64,000 nucleotides of DNA from Methylobacterium sp. J-077. GTDB lineage: Bacteria; Pseudomonadota; Alphaproteobacteria; Rhizobiales; Beijerinckiaceae. The position numbers were made by a program, and so were the translations under genes. The first letter of the stretch is position 1. The number at the start of each line of letters is the position of its first letter. Shown here in pieces: positions 59,886 through 64,000 of this stretch. Location: the NCBI RefSeq assembly GCF_022829365.1, contig NZ_JAKSYJ010000093.1, positions 124,001-188,000 on the forward strand, in the 5' to 3' direction. The notes below the pieces were generated by a model, which did not search any database, was not told where the DNA came from, and was given only the letters and a program-made list of their open reading frames with translations.

Positions 59886-60809
59886 TCAACCGGTGATGAT
59901 ATGGGCCTGGAGTGCGGTCGCCGCCGCGGTCAACTCTTCCTCAAGGATGCCGATAAGGAGCTGCGCCGCGTGGCTGAGCGGTTTCTGCGGATGGTGAATG
60001 ATCACCAATTCGCGGGCGATGCGCGGCGCGACGATGCGATAGGCCTTGAGGGACCCGTCGGCGAGCTGTCGGCTGACGGCGATGCTCGGCAGCACAGTGA
60101 AACTCGTCGAGCGCGCCACGAAGTCTGCGATCGCGGGGGGCAGGTCGAGTTCGAGCTTTGGGCACAGGGTCACGTCCGCGGCGGCGACACGGCGGTCGAG
60201 TTCGACGCGCAGGCCGTGGCGGGTCGAAGGCAGGATCAGGTTGAGGGCGGCGAGGTCCGCCATCCGGAGGGGCAGGGGCACCGGCAACGGTGTGTCGCGC
60301 CCGCCGACCACGACCATTTCCTCGTCGAGGAGGGGTGCCATGACGAGGCCGAGGCGTCGGGCCGGCCGGTTGATCACCGCGAGGTCGAGGGCGCCGCTGC
60401 CGACGCCCTCGATGAAGGTGCTGCTGTAGCCATCGGCCAGCGACAGCTCGACCTCTGGGTAGGCCGTCGCGAAGCGAGCGAGGACGCTCGGGATTACGCT
60501 CATCGACAGGGACGACAGGATGCCCGCCGTGACGCGGCCCGACACGGTTTGGGACAGGCGCGCCATGGCCGCCCGGGCCTCGGCGACATCCCGCTGGATC
60601 GGGTGGACCAGTCGGTGCAGCGTCCGGCCGGCGGCTGTCGGCACCATGGCCTTCGGCTGGCGGTCGAACAGGCGCTGGCCGAGTTCCCGTTCCAGCTTGG
60701 CGATCTGCATGCTGAGCGCGGGCTGGACGACGTTCATCCGCTGCGCGGCGCGGGTGACGCTGCCCTCCTCGAACAGGGCGACGAAGTAGGAGATCTGACG
60801 GAGATCCAT
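59886..60809 (-). CDS. LysR-family regulator of the HMF branch
   Basis: A 307-residue LysR regulator starting MDLRQISYFVALFEEGSVTRAAQRMNVVQPALSMQIAKLERELGQRLFDR, a perfect LysR helix-turn-helix. The C-terminal domain shows the effector-domain fold (VTAGILSSLSMSVIPSVLARFA). It is divergent from the UbiD gene and probably activates hmfFGH. In C. basilensis a LysR regulator accompanies this branch. Confidence 0.9.
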   Translation of the reverse strand: MDLRQISYFVALFEEGSVTRAAQRMNVVQPALSMQIAKLERELGQRLFDRQPKAMVPTAAGRTLHRLVHPIQRDVAEARAAMARLSQTVSGRVTAGILSSLSMSVIPSVLARFATAYPEVELSLADGYSSTFIEGVGSGALDLAVINRPARRLGLVMAPLLDEEMVVVGGRDTPLPVPLPLRMADLAALNLILPSTRHGLRVELDRRVAAADVTLCPKLELDLPPAIADFVARSTSFTVLPSIAVSRQLADGSLKAYRIVAPRIARELVIIHHPQKPLSHAAQLLIGILEEELTAAATALQAHIITG

Positions 60810-60910
60810 ACACGGGACCCGGGCGACACGAGCAACGCGCCAGAGGACCATGTGCGGGCTGGTCGGCGCAATTCAAACCGGCTGATGGGCGGCATCACCA
60901 ATCGTTATTT

Positions 60911-60926
60911 TTCCCGCCTGCGGGAA
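60911..60926. promoter_or_regulatory. Dyad between lysR-like gene and hmfF
   Basis: TTCCCGC (60911-60917) and GCGGGAA (60920-60926) form a perfect 7-base inverted repeat with a two-base centre. It lies in the 176-base divergent region, 60 bases from hmfF, and resembles a LysR operator. Confidence 0.5.
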
Positions 60927-60985
60927 GGGCTTAACGCTTCCTCCCCTGGCAAACTTGGTTGAGATGACCCCGCCGTGAGGACAGC

Positions 60986-62371
60986 ATGAACGCGCCCACT
61001 CCCGTTCGTTCCCTCCGCGACTGGCTCGATCGGCTGTCCGGGGATGGGCGCCTCGCCATCGCGCGGCCCGGAATCGGCTTGCGCCACGAGGCGGCAGCGG
61101 TGGCGAACCGCCTCGACGGCCGGCAGGCCAGCCTGTTTCCGCAGCCCGGGGGGCATCCGGGCACCATCGTCTCGGGCCTCGTGTCGAGCCGGGCCTGGAT
61201 GGCGGAAGCCCTCGGCACCACGCAGGATCGCCTCGTCGCCCATTTCCAGCAGGCCGCCGCCCAGCCGCTCCCCTGGCACGAACGCAACTCCGCCCCCGCG
61301 CAGGAGGTCGTCCACCGGGAGGGACTCGACATCCTGAAGCTCCTGCCGGTGCCGACTTTGAACGAGCACGACAGCGGCCCCTACATCTCGGCGGGCCTGA
61401 TGATCTCCCGGGACCCAGAGACCGGCCTGCAGAACGTCGCCATCCTGCGCTGCCAGATCAGCGGTCCGGACAGGATCGGCGTGCTGGTCCTGCCCCGGCA
61501 TACCGACAATTTCTACCGCAAGGCCGAGGCCCAGGGCCGGGGCCTCGAAGTCGCCCTCGTGGTCGGCGTCGATCCCGCCTGCCTCCTCGCATCCCAGGCC
61601 ATCGTGCCCCTCGGCCACGACGAGTTGGAGATCGCCGGGGCGCTCACCGGCCAACCCCTCGACGTGGTCAAGTGCCTGACGAACGGCGTGCGCGTTCCGG
61701 CGAACGCAGAGATCGTGATCGAGGGCCGCCTCCTGCCCGAAATCCGCGAGCCCGAAGGGCCGTTCGGGGAGTTCCCGCAATATTACGGGGAGCGGGCCAA
61801 GCGGCACGTCATGCGGGTCGATGCGGTGACGCACCGGCGCGCCCCGATCTTCCACATGATCGTCGGGGGCGGTCTGGAGCATCTGTTGCTGGGGGCGATT
61901 CCCCGCGAGGCCACGATCCTCGCGACGCTCCAGCGCAGCTTCCCCGGTGTCGAGGACGTGCATCTGTCCCTGGGGGGAGTCGGCCGTTACCACCTCTACG
62001 TCCGCCTGCGGAAGACGCAGGAGGGCGAGGCCAAGAACGTGCTGCTCGGGGCCTTCGCCGCCCACTACGACATCAAGCACGCCGTCGTGGTCGATACGGA
62101 TGTCGACATCCACGCCCCACAAGAAGTCGAATGGGCGGTCTCGACGCGGTTCCAGGCGGACCGAGACCTCGTCGTCATCCCTCACGCCCAGGGCTCGAAG
62201 CTCGATCCCTCGGGCCGCGAGGGGGTCGGCGCGAAGATGGGTCTCGACGCGACCGTTCCGCTCGACGCGCCCCCCATGAAATTCAAGCGCATCCGTGTTC
62301 CCGGCGAGGCCGAGGTCGATCTCGACGCGGTGCTCGCGTCCGGCGCCGACTGGCGCGCGGCGATCGGCTGA
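60986..62371 (+). CDS. hmfF: UbiD-family decarboxylase (2,5-furandicarboxylate decarboxylase)
   Basis: A 461-residue UbiD-family enzyme. It carries LPVPTLNEHDSGPYISAGLMISRDPETGLQNVAILR and EPEGPFGEFPQYYG, the region that holds the catalytic acidic residues in UbiD. It depends on prenylated FMN from the adjacent UbiX. In HMF pathways it decarboxylates 2,5-furandicarboxylate to 2-furoate; the substrate is inferred from the gene cluster. The first 80 residues are somewhat unusual for UbiD, and the ATG follows GAGGAC. Confidence 0.88.
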   Translation: MNAPTPVRSLRDWLDRLSGDGRLAIARPGIGLRHEAAAVANRLDGRQASLFPQPGGHPGTIVSGLVSSRAWMAEALGTTQDRLVAHFQQAAAQPLPWHERNSAPAQEVVHREGLDILKLLPVPTLNEHDSGPYISAGLMISRDPETGLQNVAILRCQISGPDRIGVLVLPRHTDNFYRKAEAQGRGLEVALVVGVDPACLLASQAIVPLGHDELEIAGALTGQPLDVVKCLTNGVRVPANAEIVIEGRLLPEIREPEGPFGEFPQYYGERAKRHVMRVDAVTHRRAPIFHMIVGGGLEHLLLGAIPREATILATLQRSFPGVEDVHLSLGGVGRYHLYVRLRKTQEGEAKNVLLGAFAAHYDIKHAVVVDTDVDIHAPQEVEWAVSTRFQADRDLVVIPHAQGSKLDPSGREGVGAKMGLDATVPLDAPPMKFKRIRVPGEAEVDLDAVLASGADWRAAIG

Positions 62372-62375
62372 TCCC

Positions 62376-64000
62376 GTGAACGCCTTGCCCGAAACGGTCG
62401 ACGTGTTGATCGTCGGCGGGGGCTCTGCCGGCTGCGTGATGGCCCACCGGCTCTCCGCCGACCCGCGGCGCCGGGTGCTCCTCGTCGAAGCCGGCATCGA
62501 TACACCGCCGGGCCGGGTGCCGGCGGAGATCCTCGACAGCTATCCGATGCCGCTGTTCCATGGCGACACCTACATCTGGCCGGGGCTCGACGCGGCGGTC
62601 ACCCGCGACTCCCGCGGTCGCACGCGGCGGCGGGCCTACGAGCAGGGCCGGGTGATGGGCGGCTCGTCCAGCATCAACGTCCAGGCGGCCAACCGCGGGC
62701 TGCCCCGCGATTACGAGGCCTGGGCCGCGCTCGGCGCCGAGGGCTGGGCCTGGGACGACGTGCTGCCGTATTTCCGCAGGCTCGAGACCGACCTCGATTG
62801 CGGCGGTCCGCTGCACGGCCATGATGGGCCGCTCCCGATCCGGCGCATCCTGGAGCCCGCATGGCCCCCCTTCGCCCATGCGGTCGCCCGCGCCTTCGAT
62901 GCGACGGGGCTGCCCCGGCGCGTCGATCAGAACGGCGAATTCGAGGACGGGATCTTCCCGCCGGCCTTCTCCAACCGGGACGACGCGCGGGTCTCGGCCG
63001 CCGCCGCGTATCTGGACGTGGGGACGCGGGCCCGGCCGAATCTCACCATCGCCGCCGGCCTCGAGGTCCGTTCGCTGGTGATGGACGGGCGCCTCGCGAC
63101 CGGGGCCGTGCTGCGGCGGGGCGACGGATCCGAGCAGCAAGTGAGCGCCGCCTCCGTAGTCCTGTGCGCCGGCGCTCTTCGATCGCCGGTGCTCCTCCTG
63201 CGTGCCGGGATCGGCCCGGGCGATGCGCTCTCCGCCTGCGGGATACCCGTCCGGCTGGATCGTTCGGGCGTCGGCGAGAACCTGCGGGACCATCCCGCTT
63301 TGACGATGGCCCAGGTCCTTCCCCGCTCGCTCCGGCTGCCCGAGACCTTCCGGCGCGCGAGCTTGCTGGCCCTGCGCTATACGTCCTGCCATCCCGGAGG
63401 CTGCGCCTCCGATATGTATCTCACCGCCTCCGCCCGTGCCGGCTGGCACGCCCTCGGCGGACGCCTCGCGCTCTACTTCCTCTGGGTGAACCAGCCGCAC
63501 TCGGTCGGGCGCCTGCGTCTCGATCCGGCGAACCCGTCCGGCCCGCCCGACATCGACCTCGGCCTGCTCTCGGATCGCCGCGATCTCGAACGCCTCGCCT
63601 CGGGGATTCGGCTGCTCCGCGACCTCGTGGTCTCGCCCACGCTGAACCCCCGCTCAGACGACCTATTCCCCGCGAACTATTCGCCGCTGATCCGCCGGCT
63701 GAGCGCCGTCTCCCCTCGCAACCGGCGGCTCACCGGCCTCCTCGCCCCCGTGTTCGATGCACCGGCCATGCTGCGCGCCCCGCTGCTGCGCGCCGTCTTA
63801 GGCGGCCACGCTTGGGCGACAGTGCTCCAGGACGATGGCGCTCTCGACGACTTTGTCCGGGACAACGTCTTCGGGGTCTGGCATGCGAGCGGTACGTGCC
63901 GCATGGGCCGGGCCGACGATCCCGGCGCGGTGGTCGATCCGGGGGGGCGCGTCATCGGAACCGAGAACCTGTCCGTCGCCGACGCATCGGTGATGCCCCG
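62376..64000 (+). CDS. hmfH: GMC-family oxidoreductase (HMF oxidase), C-terminal end beyond window
   Basis: The frame begins at GTG 62376, four bases after hmfF, and runs off the right edge, giving 541 residues. The FAD-binding start is VDVLIVGGGSAGCVMAHRLSADPRRRVLLVEAG, followed by GRVMGGSSSINVQAANRG, the GMC signature. The active-site His lies in VFGVWHASGTCRMGRADDPGAVVDP. GMC oxidases of this group oxidise alcohols and aldehydes. In the HMF cluster this enzyme oxidises HMF stepwise to 2,5-furandicarboxylate. Only a short C-terminal tail is missing. Confidence 0.88.
   Translation, partial: MNALPETVDVLIVGGGSAGCVMAHRLSADPRRRVLLVEAGIDTPPGRVPAEILDSYPMPLFHGDTYIWPGLDAAVTRDSRGRTRRRAYEQGRVMGGSSSINVQAANRGLPRDYEAWAALGAEGWAWDDVLPYFRRLETDLDCGGPLHGHDGPLPIRRILEPAWPPFAHAVARAFDATGLPRRVDQNGEFEDGIFPPAFSNRDDARVSAAAAYLDVGTRARPNLTIAAGLEVRSLVMDGRLATGAVLRRGDGSEQQVSAASVVLCAGALRSPVLLLRAGIGPGDALSACGIPVRLDRSGVGENLRDHPALTMAQVLPRSLRLPETFRRASLLALRYTSCHPGGCASDMYLTASARAGWHALGGRLALYFLWVNQPHSVGRLRLDPANPSGPPDIDLGLLSDRRDLERLASGIRLLRDLVVSPTLNPRSDDLFPANYSPLIRRLSAVSPRNRRLTGLLAPVFDAPAMLRAPLLRAVLGGHAWATVLQDDGALDDFVRDNVFGVWHASGTCRMGRADDPGAVVDPGGRVIGTENLSVADASVMP

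Noticed and set aside
1..64000. CRISPR array, rRNA genes or intact insertion sequence
   Set aside because: No regularly spaced repeats, no rRNA sequence, and no transposase or integrase frame with recognisable motifs were seen.

Overview
The window is GC-rich and dense with genes, and it reads as an alphaproteobacterial chromosome, most likely a Methylobacterium-type member of the Hyphomicrobiales. That placement is inferred from the GC-rich codon use, the gene families present and a dispersed-repeat fragment of a style I recall from these genomes. No 16S or other marker gene is present to settle it.

Left part, about 1-12 kb, looks like ordinary chromosome. It holds the start of pyruvate kinase, a secreted SRPBCC protein, a lytic murein transglycosylase, and a pxpABC (5-oxoprolinase) operon followed by a class II aldolase. 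After these come a DCC-family/membrane protein pair, a methyltransferase, a family 25 glycosyltransferase and an O-antigen-ligase-like protein.

At 12.27 kb there is a 3' half of tRNA-Gly(CCC) on the minus strand, the usual scar of site-specific integration. Everything to its right looks accessory: catabolic cassettes, local regulators, pseudogenes and dispersed repeats. The fragment's orientation predicts that the intact tRNA and an integrase lie beyond the right edge.

From 12.8 to 29.3 kb there is a VOC protein, a chimeric pseudogene, and two complete branched-chain-amino-acid-type ABC transporters. These sit around two flavin-dependent (LLM) monooxygenases, a SsuA-like protein without a signal peptide and an AhpD-like protein. 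A RidA/TetR divergent pair with twin palindromic operators follows. From 29.9 to 39.5 kb there is an IlvD/Edd dehydratase, a frameshifted beta-hydroxyacid dehydrogenase, an RpiR regulator with an abnormal C-terminus, a class III aminotransferase, two orphan GltI-like binding proteins, RidA, PhzF and an AraC regulator. From 40.0 to 47.0 kb a third ABC transporter with a permease-ATPase fusion precedes a nitrilase and its divergent LysR regulator. A gene-free, AT-rich, repeat-bearing kilobase follows.

From 48 kb to the right edge there is a sodium-solute symporter and then a cluster matching the known furfural/5-hydroxymethylfurfural (HMF) pathway. AraC regulator, hmfA-B-C (furoyl-CoA dehydrogenase), hmfD (CoA ligase) and hmfE (hydrolase) are followed by an MFS transporter and a small TIGR02444 protein. 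Next come UbiX (hmfG), a LysR regulator, UbiD (hmfF) and a GMC oxidase (hmfH, cut by the window). Together they would oxidise HMF to furandicarboxylate, decarboxylate it to 2-furoate, activate and hydroxylate it, and release 2-oxoglutarate. Candidate operators for both regulators are visible.
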